Source of the DNA: Paragonimus westermani
Lineage: Eukaryota > Platyhelminthes > Trematoda > Plagiorchiida > Troglotrematidae
Direction: 5' to 3'
NCBI GenBank assembly: GCA_008508345.1
Contig: QNGE01001240.1
Span: forward strand, 36,563-100,562
Length of the DNA: 64,000 nt
The stretch's first letter is position 1; each line of letters begins with the position of its first letter. The translations under genes were made by a program, and so were the position numbers. The notes under the pieces are model-generated. The model was not told where the DNA came from, ran no database searches, and worked only from the letters and a program-made list of their open reading frames with translations. Positions 12,662 through 24,265 of this stretch are shown here, one piece after another.

Positions 12662-13087
12662 GTATTCACAGTTTCCGTATCCCCCCCCTTTAATAGTGGA
12701 TTTCTGCGTTAAACTGTTCTTTACGTTCGATGACGATGTTTGAGATTCTCTTGCTCATGAAACCTGGCTATTTCGACAGAAATGTCAAATTAGCCGTTGG
12801 AATCAGCGACAGTACGTATCTCCCACTGATAATCCCAGCCGACTTACGTAAAATTAGCTCCAAGGAATACAACACGATCATAGTTTCTACCTAATTATCA
12901 TTATCTTCCATATTTATCAGTAGTCTTACATGTTGCGAACAAGTCTCTTATCTAGTCATCCAAACTGACAACGCTCTCCGCGTAAGCACTATTCATTTTC
13001 GCGTAATCCGGTGTCCTTTCGATTCCATTGAAAACAACTTCACAATAAATTTGTTCAAGTTATTTTTATCAACATTTACAATTTCAG

Positions 13088-13147
13088 ATTCAATGAATGT
13101 AACATCAACGGAATCACCACCGTATAACGTGTCCACGTTGAACACTG
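13088..13147 (+). CDS. Adhesion GPCR stalk exon, Ser/Thr-rich
   Basis: A 60-base exon with acceptor ATTTACAATTTCAG and donor CACTG|GTGGGT, phase 1 at both ends. It encodes SMNVTSTESPPYNVSTLNT plus the first base of glycine. It has the same length as the exon at 7171 and a similar end (STLNTG against STFTTG), so the two may be duplicates. Two N-glycosylation sequons (NVT, NVS) are visible. It fits an extracellular, glycosylated spacer. Longer open frames that run on past 13148 are intronic read-through. Confidence 0.72.
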
Positions 13148-16058
13148 GTGGGTTCGGTATGCTTTAGTCGGCTACACAGTTGCCTGAAGCAGATGAATGT
13201 TGTGTGCACTTTTGGATGTATATGCTACAATACGTACCAAGTCACACCGATGCCGGTCGTCAGTGTATTGCAGTCTTCTACCACTGGCGTTCTACTACGG
13301 CTTGATCGTTATTATCGGTGTGATTTGGAATAAAGAGCGAAATACTGGACGTGCATCAGACAAACCTAAATTACGGAATCGTTTTTGTGAAGTGATTCGT
13401 CGAAAGTACAAGCTACACGTTCAGGATTTGTGTACAATTATCCGGATCTGCTAGACGTAATGAAAATAACTCAGAGAAGGTTGTCAATATTAACCAGTAA
13501 GAAGTTCAAATCAGTGCTGCTTTCCGGAGAACTGCTGTCTTAAAAGTCTGTGAGAATACAAAATCTGCGATTGTTTATAAGAGTTGTTCAAAACAACACC
13601 CGAAATCGATCAATATTTACCACTGTGAAAGTACAATCGAGATCACTATACGTATTGCGAAGATTATATGGGTGTCAGTTCAGGCAGGTTTTTTACTCGA
13701 CAGGGTGCATCCCGTTCGATATAACGTTTCCGTAACTGTATAAGGTGCACACTTGTTTGAGGCCGCAACGGGTGGGACAATCAACCAAACGCGTCACTTA
13801 CAGTTCCCATTCGGAGTCACTTTCCTGTGAAACCGCAGTAATAGAGATATGCGTTTGGTATTTGTTACACCAAAGCAATAGGGTGGAATTCAAACAACAT
13901 TTTTGAGCTCCTGGATGCTGCACAGAGAACGACAATTAACTCCGATAAAGAAAGCTTGTAACAGAATGGTTGTATGCAACCAGGCTAATTGGGTTGGATC
14001 ACCAACCTCTTCGACATAACGTGTTCAGGATGTTTCTAAAGACAGCAGAAAGTGAAGATTATGTTCAAATAGCTATTTCCTCGCAAACAAGAATGAATAC
14101 TGAAGTAAACTGTCACATCTCTCAGCTTTTGTGGAAAAAAATGTAATGCGGCCATATCAGAACAGTGCTATCCCATCTGAGGAAAAACTGACTATGCGGG
14201 GCCATGTTAATGACTGGTGTTTCCCTGGGGCAAGGTGGACAGACGTTTTTAGATAAAGCAGTGTCAACTAACTGGAAACACGATTTGGAACGCAGAACGT
14301 CGTCGAGTCATGGGGCATAACGTTGTTTTTTTAATCAAAAACGGGTGATGGAAGTGAAGACAAAGCGAGAACAAATATGCAACAGATAGTCAGAACCAGT
14401 GACCAACGACCACCGGCCTAATTGTCTGAATGGATTAGGAGAGGTAAACAAGCGATACGTAAAGATTAATGTTTACACATGTTATCGCAAGTGCTCTCAC
14501 GGCTGTACACGAACATACATAGTTTCCAGGGGTTCAACGCCTCCAGTGAATCTGATGGTATGACCAATTGCATTTTCCATTTGACCCTGTACTTCGAGTT
14601 GTGACCTTCAGATTTTCAATTATAAGTACCACTCAAAGACTGGGTATTGATAGTCACAAGGCTGCTGATTCGTCCGCACATTTCGAAAATTACGTTTCAA
14701 GGAATGGCACGAGAAGACCGAAAATGGTGCCTGTAATTCAAGGGCTGGGGAGGTTCCTTTCCAACTCGGGCCAGTTTTGGCTTCGAATGATGTTCCACTT
14801 ATCCATATGGACAGAATTTCTAGGACCGTATCTTCGCAACGCTTTGTGTACAAGGTCTGGGATTAAAAGCCCTTGGAGTTCTTCAAACGTCCGTCCTTGC
14901 CGTAAGTCGATGATGTGAAAGAACTTCACTTCCAATGAGAGGGAGTGAGAAGGTCAGAAAATGGCAAGTTGCATTAGAAATCGTAAAAATCCACATATTA
15001 AGACTTGAGAAAACATCCACCTAGAGGTTTGGACCGTCGATTAAGAACATGCTATGTTCTATATGCCTAATATCCACATCCCAAACGTGAGATACTGCAT
15101 TGTTTGCAAGATAGCTCATATGCAACATACGATCCATGAGTCATGTTCGTTTATTGGGTTGCAACAATCGTTATGTCTTCTGCATGCAGACGTTAGTCGA
15201 GTTGGTGTCAACTGACTTCAGCAGTGTGAGTGTTGTGTTGGTTTAAGTGATTTGCTTGTGAGGTATGAACAATCAACGAATCAGGTTAGTAGAATCCATT
15301 GAAAGCCGTTTCCAAACTGTCTTGTTCCCAATAACGTATCGTTTTGTTGCTCTGGTATTTGCCTCATATTGGTTGTATGTGCTCGGACGTTCATGAACCA
15401 ACTCTCTAGGTCTTACCATTTTGCTTCATCAAATTAGGGCTCTTTTATCCCTTAATTCTACGTGGAACAAGCATGTGCGTCGTGCAGTGTTATGGCAAGA
15501 ATAGTGACTGCCAACCGAATTTCTTCGGGCAGTGTGAAGAGATTCACCGTTCGTGTTTCATTGGTAACACATTATACATCACAGATCGACTGGGAGTGGA
15601 TATAAGCATTCATCTAATGTATTCAGGGACTTCTGGGGCTTCAACTAATCGATATGGTCAGACTCCGAAAATACAGTTTAAGTCTACTGATAACTACATG
15701 GTTTCCTCACTCACCATATATTCATACTAAATAGTCGTCGCAAGTTTGGTCCTGATTAATGCATCAAGTCCGCTTAACTCCACCCATCTGCCACAAAGAA
15801 GCTGGTTTATAGGCTAGCATGTCAAATTGTATATCAGACTTACCATGTTCGGTCACAAGATTTCCTTGTCTATTCGTTTGACTGCTAACAATACGTGGGA
15901 CAAGTTGTTAGGATTTTCTTGATTGCAACCATAAAATCAGTGGACTCCTCTTGAGCCCATTACTTTCTAAGATTAGGCAGACAATTTTTTCAAGCTTTAT
16001 GAATATAGTTTGAAAAACGTTTACTGAAAACGTACATATATTCCAAATTTAATTTCAG
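13148..16058. other. Intron; no supported exon
   Basis: Several modest open frames occur. One at 15473-15730 (+) is Cys-rich at its start and loosely CUB-like at its end, but lacks clear splice sites. One starting after a good acceptor at 14125 runs for about 40 codons but has no donor in a fitting phase. Neither is convincing enough to call. No repeat family was recognised here. Confidence 0.4.
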
Positions 16059-16103
16059 TTGCGACAGACGTTTCCGATGGGACTTACAACACGATGTTTC
16101 CCG
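16059..16103 (+). CDS. Adhesion GPCR stalk mini-exon (45 bases)
   Basis: A 45-base exon with acceptor TTCCAAATTTAATTTCAG and donor CCCG|GTACGT. The GTACGT donor is shared with the exons at 6809 and 7171. It is phase 1 to phase 1 and encodes ATDVSDGTYNTMFP plus the first base of glycine. It is less Thr-rich than the upstream members and may mark the end of the mucin-like part. Its small size leaves some chance of error, but both splice sites are strong and in phase. Confidence 0.62.
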
Positions 16104-16267
16104 GTACGTGAAAACAGTGACAGTAGAATTTTGAAAGTTGTAAAGCAACGTTTTTTGAAACAAGGTTGATTAGAGTAGTCAGAAGTGCTATTGCACACGA
16201 TATGCAGCCACACATAGTGTCAAGTGCAGACTTCAGAACGAGTGGTTGGACAGTACGTCGTGTAGCC

Positions 16268-17462
16268 CAGAGACGAATGTGAAGATACAAATGTGACATA
16301 TTACTGTGACCTTCGTTGATCACTCAGGATCGTCGGTATCAAAATAGGACTGAACTAGCAAACGAGTCAGTCTGAAGACAGACATGGATATCAACATCTC
16401 AGCACAGCTGCCTTAACACCGCGCACGGTTTGTCAGCAATGAGTTCAGTTGCGAATACTTGAACATGATCCATGCGGCAACTAGAATCCGCATAATTACT
16501 TTGTTATCCGTAGTAAACCCAGTCGCATCGGGCTACCTTTGGTGCACATGCCATGGTTTCTGAGCTGTATCAGCTTCTCGGTTGGGCTTCATGAACAATG
16601 GAAAACCCGGCTAACGACGGGAGCTGCAATCCGGATCAAGTTATATGCCAACACATCACTAGCAATATCCAATACGTGTCCAAAAGCAGACAAAACCGTT
16701 GTAGCGGCAACGCACTATCAATTCCTTTTGAGGTAGCTTTCAGCATTGGCACCGTTGCCACCACCTGCTTAGAGTGTATACCTCCCAACGTTTTTGCAGT
16801 GGATGTCCACTCTCTCTCTCTCTCTCAAAATCAGATCGTGGCTAATTGTCGATTGTGTCCTGGGTGCGCACTTGTCTGATTCTCTTGAACTGTGTTTCAA
16901 TGACACCTCCTATATTGTTTCCCGGAAAAAAGTGCTATGTTTCAACTGTTGTTCATTTCGAACATTCTGTGGGTGGCTCCTGATGACATCCGAAAGCGTT
17001 CCATTGTAAATCGTGTACATCAAATTTTTGTATGCTCGCCTCGAATGAATTCACTGAGCAGACTTCCGGGTATTCAATCAGTTGCCGATTGGCACCAGCA
17101 TTTGGTTAATAAGTGACGCCGAATTTTTAGCAACTAGTAGCCGGGAAACAAGCTCCGCTCTGCTGTATCGCTAAAATTACAACAACAAACCCGAGTTTAC
17201 TATAGGCAAACCATTTTTGCAAGAATTGTAGATACGGAACCCGCCTGATTTCTCCATGACTACTCTGGTCGTAGATGATTTCCGAGCCGCAACCCATGCG
17301 GTTAAAATCAACAACCGTACAATTCAGAGATCACACCTCCTGTAGCAATTTGATGTGTATCGAACAACACGTACTGGTTCAATCATCACAGCGCAGACCG
17401 ACTCGTCCGATATTACCCAACCGACTTCATGAGATTCACATGGTTACAGGTAGAGATAGGTA
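16268..17462 (+). repeat. Dispersed repeat, copy B, interrupted by 620 bp
   Basis: The halves 16268-16469 and 17090-17462 match copy A base for base in length. Between them lies a 620-bp stretch absent from copy A, described separately. The repeat is in the same orientation as copy A and about 5 kb downstream, within another intron of the same gene. Unrelated sequence begins after 17462. Confidence 0.85.
16470..17089. mobile_element. 620-bp insertion in repeat copy B, possibly a small DNA transposon
   Basis: The extra sequence is flanked by GAT on both sides (16467-16469 and 17087-17089), where copy A has a single GAT. Near its ends lie inverted copies of an 8-base motif: CGGCAACT at 16475-16482 and AGTTGCCG at 17080-17087. 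It includes a (CT)n run at 16810-16826. No transposase was recognised, so it would be non-autonomous. The alternative is that copy A lost this segment by deletion between the GAT repeats. Confidence 0.5.
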
Positions 17463-19871
17463 TGACCCACATTTGGCCGTACTCCAAGCCTATCGACAAA
17501 TCGCTGCAAACCGAGCAGATCACTAAACAAATGCAGCTCACCTTCCAGCATCTACCACTGATGTGCTGAGACTGACTTGGTAACAGAATCGCAAGTTTCA
17601 ATACACCTTATATTTCATTCCTTTATCACTTCACGTAAGCCAGTAGGTCGAATTGTGGTGGCAGGAATCACAGTCAACGTACTCACTTTTAGCCAACTGA
17701 TCTTCGTCTGCAGGAGACATCCTCAGTGGACACTATGGTGTAGGATGGAGATGTTTCACCAATCCGTAATGGGACATCACGACCAGGTACTCCTCACTTG
17801 TATGCAACCGATGGTGTCCCAACATGACTTCTGAATCAACCTTTCTGAATATCCCCAACGGCGGCTACACACCTTTTTTTCACTTTTGCCAATATAGCTT
17901 GGATTTTGGATATCGTCAACACCCGTTTCCCTCAGATTCCCTTTTTTAACTTTATCGTTCTTCAAGCGATTTTCTTTGTCACTCATATAAGCTGTTGATA
18001 AACAGCCACATTATTTTGCGAGTTTTTACAGCAAGGCTCATGTGCATACCAAATGACGTTTCTGATCTGATGAATCTAGGTGGAGCCTTTTTGCATCTGA
18101 AAGACCCGGTTATTTTCTCTCTGAAAAAGCTGCACTTGTTAGGGTAACGTTCGAATACACGCTCCAGTTTCGGCTCATTCCCCATTTGATCAGTTCATCT
18201 GACTCGTTAAAGGTCAGACAGCTACCATCTGTATGGCTATATTAAATGATAAGCACCCAGTCTCGAACAAGCAGAATATTACCTGTCGCGCTAGTGAAAC
18301 CACATTCAGCAAGACTGACGTCAAATAAAAACCGTCGTGCACACACTTAGATAATTAGAAAGGCTGCTAGCTGTGGTCAGCACCGCTCTACAGCAGTCAG
18401 TTGGCAGCCGCTGGCGGCCACTATCATTCCTAATGAAGTGAGTGAACCTGCGGAGGCACGATAGTACACCGACAGCAGAAAATCGCCCGTCATATGCCTC
18501 ACCGTCATATACCTTGGTCAAATAAAATCTACACTGACGGAAAACCAGTGGGGTATTTTTTATATCTTTCTCGGATAAATGTCTCTCAGAAACATCGAGC
18601 GTTTGTAGTTTACCTAGCAGTTAACGAAACAGGTGCCACATGTCCATATCGCTTTTACGTGCCTGTGTCTACCTCCATCTCTTCGACTTGGTCGTCATGA
18701 CGACAATACAAAAAGACAACTGACGGATAGATGAGCTTTGTTGGGGCAACCGTCTCAACACACAGTTCGTTCTCTCAGATTATCGGAGAGCGACAGTATG
18801 TGCGATTTTGAAAAATGCACATCAGATATTGAAATTTCTTCCACCTTACGTCGACCACTGTTTAGTCCACTACATAACTCATCGCATACTAACCTGTTTG
18901 TTTTATTGAAACCTGTTAATAGGTGAATCCAACCGTCGACCTTTAACCACAATGTTAAAAATTGTATCCTCTGTTGCCTACCATTTTCGCAAGCTCAGAC
19001 ACAAGCACAATATGGTCTTCGTCGGTGCTTCCTCTAAACCACACAAATTTCGACCTGCCTGTTTTGGAATTTATCCTGACATATATGACTCCCTTTATGA
19101 GATGACCGGACACAATTCCACTTCCGAACTGCTCCTCATTAGAAGTGGCTCATACTACTTTTAAAGACACGATGAAGTCCATTTCGTTTGTCTAGTAATG
19201 GTGAACACCCCAACCTGTGGTAACCCACAAACAACGCTATCACGTTTGGATAAAAGTCTACACTGACCGCGGCCTTACATTTAGAATATAACAACCTAGT
19301 AGAAAGCCCTCATCCCCATTGAAGATGGATTACTTTGCACAGTTCCACATTTCTTGACATCAAACACTATCGCCGCATTAACTCCTGTCGTTTAAGAACC
19401 GACGGTGCTCATTTAACTTTCTGCGGTGGCCACCTAGGTGTAGTACATCGTAAACACTCAGCGTATTACGCATTACATTCATGTTGCTCAAACACAATGA
19501 CACTCTCCTAACTACTGTCAGTGACATGCAGCAAAATGCATCAATGAGCTGCGAGAGTAAAAACATTTTATCTAAAAAATCAGTTTGCATTTTCGAGCCT
19601 CAGATGAAATTGCCTGTCAGGAGGCACGCGAAGTACGTATGCTAAGTTTGATAGGTTGAATATCAAACGGCTTTGTAACAAAGTGAACCGCATCGCGTTA
19701 CAATCTACAATTTGCAGTACATTACGTGGGTTATTGCTATTCTGTTATTTTTTCTAAAATCACCTCAGTGCATTCTCATGATAGGTAAATACTAATACAT
19801 CATCAATTTAAAAATCAGACAAAAAGACTGCTCTGTCTCTGTCGATCAACATCTGGATTCTTACTATACAG
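17463..19871. other. Intron; no supported exon
   Basis: No exon was accepted. Good acceptor tracts occur near 17550, 17734, 17905 and 19612, but the reading frames that follow lack donors in a matching phase. The frame after 19612 reaches a strong GTACGT donor, but it would start in phase 1 and end in phase 0. Confidence 0.4.
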
Positions 19872-19955
19872 TAATATCCGTCATTTTGAAAAGCTTTATA
19901 GATATTTTAGAGCTTCCGCAATCAATAACTTCAATTGATCATCATATAGATCCAC
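19872..19955 (+). CDS. Possible ectodomain exon (84 bases)
   Basis: A good acceptor (ATTCTTACTATACAG) opens a frame starting ISVILKSFIDILELPQ. It looks protein-like, with alternating hydrophobic residues as in an amphipathic helix. The only donor that keeps phase 1 is weak (CCAC|GTGACA). Read-through would continue about 18 codons to a stop at 20008. If real, it would add a short folded or helical piece between the Thr-rich stalk and the exon at 21194. No family is recognised. The evidence is frame quality plus acceptor, with a poor donor. Confidence 0.35.
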
Positions 19956-20594
19956 GTGACATTTCACTTTTCCGAGCCATTTTGTATGCACTGGTAGCAA
20001 CTCTGTGGTAGCCATGGCTACACATCTCGTGTGAGGAACGTTTACTTCTTTGCGTCATGCGCAGAAATGTCACCGAATATTACAGGATGAACAATGGAAA
20101 GTGCAACATTTTGAACTCAGCAATTCGATTTAAGTGGCCGTCTAGTAGTCACCACCTGACATAGGCCATAGTTATGGTCTATATATTTTGGGCAGCAGTC
20201 TATTATAAATACAGTCGATTTAATGGTTCTTCGGGTTTTCCGAAAAAATGTTACCAGAACGTCAGCCCTAAACCATCCGATGTTGAAATAGTGCTTTTGG
20301 TTTTGTGATAAACCCGGATAGAAACAGGCAGTGGAATGCGCATCTCCTAGCATTCGCCATCTTGAAAACCTACGGAATGTTGTTCAGCTCGGAAGAAGTA
20401 AATTTAACATTTTCAAAAATATAACGACATTTCTTATTGGAGAGGATAAAACTGATTCCCACAATAAACCATACGTGACAACTGGTCAAATAACACATTA
20501 CATTTACTGAGTAATTTTGTCGCCAAATTACCGCAAGAAGTACAGCTGAGTCGCTTACTGCTTTTGATAAACGGATTCAATTTTTATTCAACAG

Positions 20595-20617
20595 ACTAAC
20601 CATGGATTCATCGAAAG
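20595..20617 (+). CDS. Possible alternative first exon with ATG (MDSSK)
   Basis: A strong acceptor (TTTTTATTCAACAG) is followed after seven bases by an ATG at 20602 in a good context (ACCATGG). Five codons (MDSSK) lead to a strong donor AAAG|GTGAGA. It ends in phase 1 and splices in frame to 21194. As an internal exon in phase 1 it would hit a stop (TAA) at once. It therefore makes better sense as a first exon, for example one receiving a trans-spliced leader. This is speculative, because such a product would lack a signal peptide. Confidence 0.3.
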
Positions 20618-21193
20618 GTGAGAGATGAATAAGCGTGACTTGAGAAGGCAATTTGAGAGGATGAATGATCACCAATTAAAATGTTGTGGTAGTGTAACGT
20701 AATGTCACCGAGGAGGAATTGAAATCTACGCCCGCTGAGGTCCACAGGTGTATGTTGGGTCCATGAGTACGTACATTCTATACATGGCACATCGCATACA
20801 AAAAACACCCGGGGTAAACGAAGTGATTGGCATCAGTGTATCTGCTTCACTTCCAGTTTTTTTCGCATTACACGGGATAGCCCCATAACTAAGGATCACA
20901 TGTATTATTGAGTGTCTGCCTTTGTGAAATGGTCGAACAGTTTGTACATAATATGCCACAGTATATTGTATTCATGGTCTGCGTACCGTTTGGTATTCGT
21001 AGAGACAGTCAGTGGATTGAAAATCCTTGTTTTTGCGGAAGTAGGGATCCAGCTGGAAATCTGGGAGCGGTCGACGGAGTATCTGCAAGTGTTCGTTTCT
21101 TTCTCCGTTAAAAATATTATCAGTACTGGTTTAGACTACTTCAAACTGTTGATCAAAATCTGAGACACCTGTTTTTTTATCCTGTCCGTTCAG

Positions 21194-21295
21194 CTGTTGC
21201 TGATGAACCCCAGTGGATTCAGGAATTCTACACCGAATACATGGCAAAATTAAACTCCAGCATGCACCAATATGAGATCGCCATGAGTCTCGAAC
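21194..21295 (+). CDS. Adhesion GPCR ectodomain exon (102 bases)
   Basis: The acceptor is strong (TTTTTTTATCCTGTCCGTTCAG) and so is the donor (CGAAC|GTGAGT). The exon is phase 1 at both ends. It encodes 33 codons beginning VADEPQWIQEFYTEYMAK and ending EIAMSLE, rich in acidic and amphipathic residues with one NSS sequon. It is not Thr-rich and may form a short helical linker between the mucin-like stalk and the first jelly-roll module. It joins 21871 through a Pro codon (C+CT). I do not recognise a named domain. Confidence 0.8.
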
Positions 21296-21870
21296 GTGAG
21301 TTAAGGGAGAGCCTGCTTATACATATTTATTACACACTCGTCTCTAGAGCTTATATTTCTGTTGAGATGGAATAAATCGTTGGTGAAGCAACCGGTGCAA
21401 TTAACTTGTGTTGAGATTTACAAGTACAGTGTGGATCAAAGGCAAAACACTTGTGTTGTTGAACGGCTGTAACCACATCTCAAACGTTCACATTGCCTAG
21501 ATCACGCAGGAAGGTAGAATGGTTGCTTGTATTGTGAGCCTGCATAAGAGGAAGATTATATTTGTGTGGTCTCCTCGGACCGAATAAGTTAAGAGAAAGT
21601 GTTGAACTGTCTGAAATAGTAGTGAAGGAGAAACCCGGATAAAAACAGTGCGATCATTTACGAAGAACGCGGCTTGAATGATGAACTTTCAGCATCCAAC
21701 TCTGAAACACGGATGCAGCGCTGCAATGGATGGTGTCACCGAGTAGCTTTGGGAATGGATTAAGAATGTAGTTAAAATAACTTGAAGTAACAGACGACCT
21801 ACAACAGCAGCAGATTGGCGATTATTTTTTACAATACAAACAGATCCCCTACTTCTCTCTTCTCCGTCAG

Positions 21871-21963
21871 CTACAAATCTCCCGTCATTCCACGACCCTA
21901 TTGTTCCAGAAGTGAAGCCAGAACCATTGCGGGTATATGAAGCCCCAACCGAAAGTCTGCAAG
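21871..21963 (+). CDS. Adhesion GPCR ectodomain linker exon (93 bases)
   Basis: The acceptor follows a long pyrimidine tract (CTACTTCTCTCTTCTCCGTCAG) and the donor is CAAG|GTTAGT. Both ends are phase 1. It encodes 30 codons starting TNLPSFHDPIVPEVKPEP and ending APTESLQ. Proline and acidic residues suggest an extended linker. It joins 23819 in phase through an Asp codon (G+AT). The exon ends shortly before the first jelly-roll linker, so it sits at the boundary between the stalk and the lectin-like array. Confidence 0.8.
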
Positions 21964-23818
21964 GTTAGTGTTACAATGTGATCCTATCGGTTTTACACAT
22001 TAGCGGTCTCGAGATATCTGTTTAGAAATATCTACGGGCGATGAGGTGACGATTTAGTGACCTGATACCACTTTTACGAGTGACTGATTTTAAGACAGCA
22101 CATCACTTGTCACTTGATATTGACATGACCTGTAAGTTTGAGACGAATATAGAACCTTTTCGATGTAGGTGTTCAAGCAGTAACGAGTTTGCTGTATATG
22201 TCATAAAACTTCTGGCGACTGTAGAAGATTACCACTCGTTTATGGTAATTAGTTTATGCAGGTCACGACCGAAATAACTGTCAACCATAACGCTGACCGC
22301 GCTCGTATTTTCTCAAACCGACAAGCTACGGAGACCGATTTCATTCCGCTTTGCACTCATCAGATGGTGAAACAGTCTGGACTAATATGTTTGTGATGCT
22401 GAAGCAATGAATTCACCTCTCATTTGGTAGTCCGCAATCGATCACGAGATCACGGATTTTTAACTGGGTGGTTGATTTAATCGGTCTGTGACTAGGTCTA
22501 GACAACCACAATATTCAAGAGGTTAATTTGAAACACTTGACTGTGTACGGAGTGGAAAAATTAGGCTTAGTTGGTGACAATTTTCTAGTGGTTGCCTTCA
22601 ATGATGCATGGAAATGAGCGATTTTGGGGATACGTTACCGGGCCAACAAAAGGAGCAAATCAGAGATGTGAATAGCTCATATCGGTTGTAGCGATAAGGA
22701 TGAATGGCAGTTCACACCCAGAACAACGATCACGATCAGTTTACACGTATTCCAAAATCAGAGGAAAGACACGAACAAACAGTCTCAATAATGGTATTGT
22801 GCTAGTAGGTACACAAACGAGGCAGTGATCTGCACAACCTTAAATTCAGACACGGAACTGACACGTCCCCAGAGGGTCTTCAAGATCGTCCAGATAGGTC
22901 AGTCAAAAGGATAATGTCACTGTTCTATGATTGTTTATGGTGTGGAACGCGTTGAGTAATACTTAAGCGGACCACCTGAAATAAAGCAATCAAGAAGCGT
23001 ATGTCAGCGGAAAGTTACACGATTAAGAATTGAAAATCGAACAGAAATAGGCTGTGTCAGGAATCTTTGTCCATCAGCTATTTATGCTAGATGTATAACC
23101 TCAGTGAATTGGATAAGCAGCTTTTTAGTTGTTCCACTGCACAATCATACAATAAATACGTACAAAATCGTGGACTGTTTTCATAAACAGGAATATTCAC
23201 ATGGAGGGCAATAAAGTTTCATCGTTTGTTTCTATTCTCTGGTCCAGTGTTCATTGCAACACGTACCACCATTTCACTTGTTAGGCTACTAAGGACAAAA
23301 TGTGCAGAAAATGGATCATCATGGCATGCCCCTTCGGAACGCACAAGTTTGACATGTGCCTCCGGTCTCAGAGAAATGTGGCAAGTGTACGTGAAGTTAC
23401 CAATTGATAAACTGAAATGGATGGAATCAAAATTTGTGCCCTAGGTCTAGCATACTGTTTGCGCTGTATACATCATTGGTGGTAACAGGAATGCTCAGGA
23501 GACATCTCAGCACACACTCGTTTACGCTACCTTCGTACTGCCCCAGACTGTAATTGACTGGGATGGGGTTGAAGCGGGAAATCATTCTATTACTGAAAAG
23601 AGAGTACATCGGACTATGGCATTAGAAATACGGCCAAATGATATGTTCGATAACTTCTACATTCTAACACATAATTCCACTAATTTACTGCACACTGTAC
23701 CGTAGCAGCATAACAGCCGAATGGATGCATTACGTGTCCGTTTCTCTGTCTCCTAGTTTTGGCAACCCGTGCATTTTCACATTGTTTAACAACAACCATC
23801 AATTGCTTCTGTTTCTAG
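21964..23818. other. Intron; no supported exon
   Basis: A typical AT-rich intron. The open frame at 23226-23444 has no domain. A 15-base phase-1 candidate (23369-23383) before a GTACGT was judged likely to be chance. No repeat was recognised. Confidence 0.5.
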
Positions 23819-24265
23819 ATGTGCGCTACTCAGCCACGGCAAATCATTGGTGGAAATTTCTTGCTGATCAATCGAGTTTAGCAGTACTGGATTTAGCACC
23901 CCAAGAAAATGCTTTATCCAGAGCTTTATTCACACGTTTTCAAGCCTTAGATCCAGTAATTTTTGGAGACAAGGTGTTTCCTCAACCGAACGATTCGCGT
24001 TCTCTATTTGTACCTCTTTATGGAGCCTGGAACAACACGCAGTCAGGCCAAGGACTGTCAGCCAGCAATTCTCAGTCGGTCGTATTACAACCCAATGATA
24101 GCCAAAGTGGTTGTTTGGAATTAGTACAAAACTTGCAGTTGGAGAATGCCTATTTGAGGCACTGTCTATTCAACGCTGAGGAGTGCGAATATGGGTTATC
24201 CCTGAGCATATGGATGAAATTTCTCAACGACAGCTACGTCAACCCAGAAGTGATCCTGTCCACAG
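23819..24265 (+). CDS. Adhesion GPCR exon: linker and first half of jelly-roll module 1
   Basis: A 447-base exon between acceptor TTGCTTCTGTTTCTAG and donor CACAG|GTAAAG. The open frame continues upstream into the intron to 23725. That part is not coding, because the acceptor and the phase from 21963 fit exactly. The first ~110 residues are a linker with tryptophans (NHWWKF) and several NxS/T sequons. The module then starts with CLFNAEECEYGLSLSIW and ends with VILSTG. The pattern Cys-x-Cys then G-L-S-L-x-x-W recurs in every later module. This is the N-terminal strand region of LamG_3-like folds. Confidence 0.9.

Noticed and set aside
14125..14255. About 40-codon frame after acceptor CACATCTCTCAG
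   Set aside because: No donor in phase 1 and no domain. It may be repeat-derived.
22341..22380. Minus-strand CTGATGAG with a partial stem, hammerhead-like
   Set aside because: The base pair closing helix II is mismatched and the GAAA core is displaced.
23369..23383. 15-base phase-1 micro-exon candidate before GTACGT
   Set aside because: Exons 21963 and 23819 join directly. A match this short is expected by chance.
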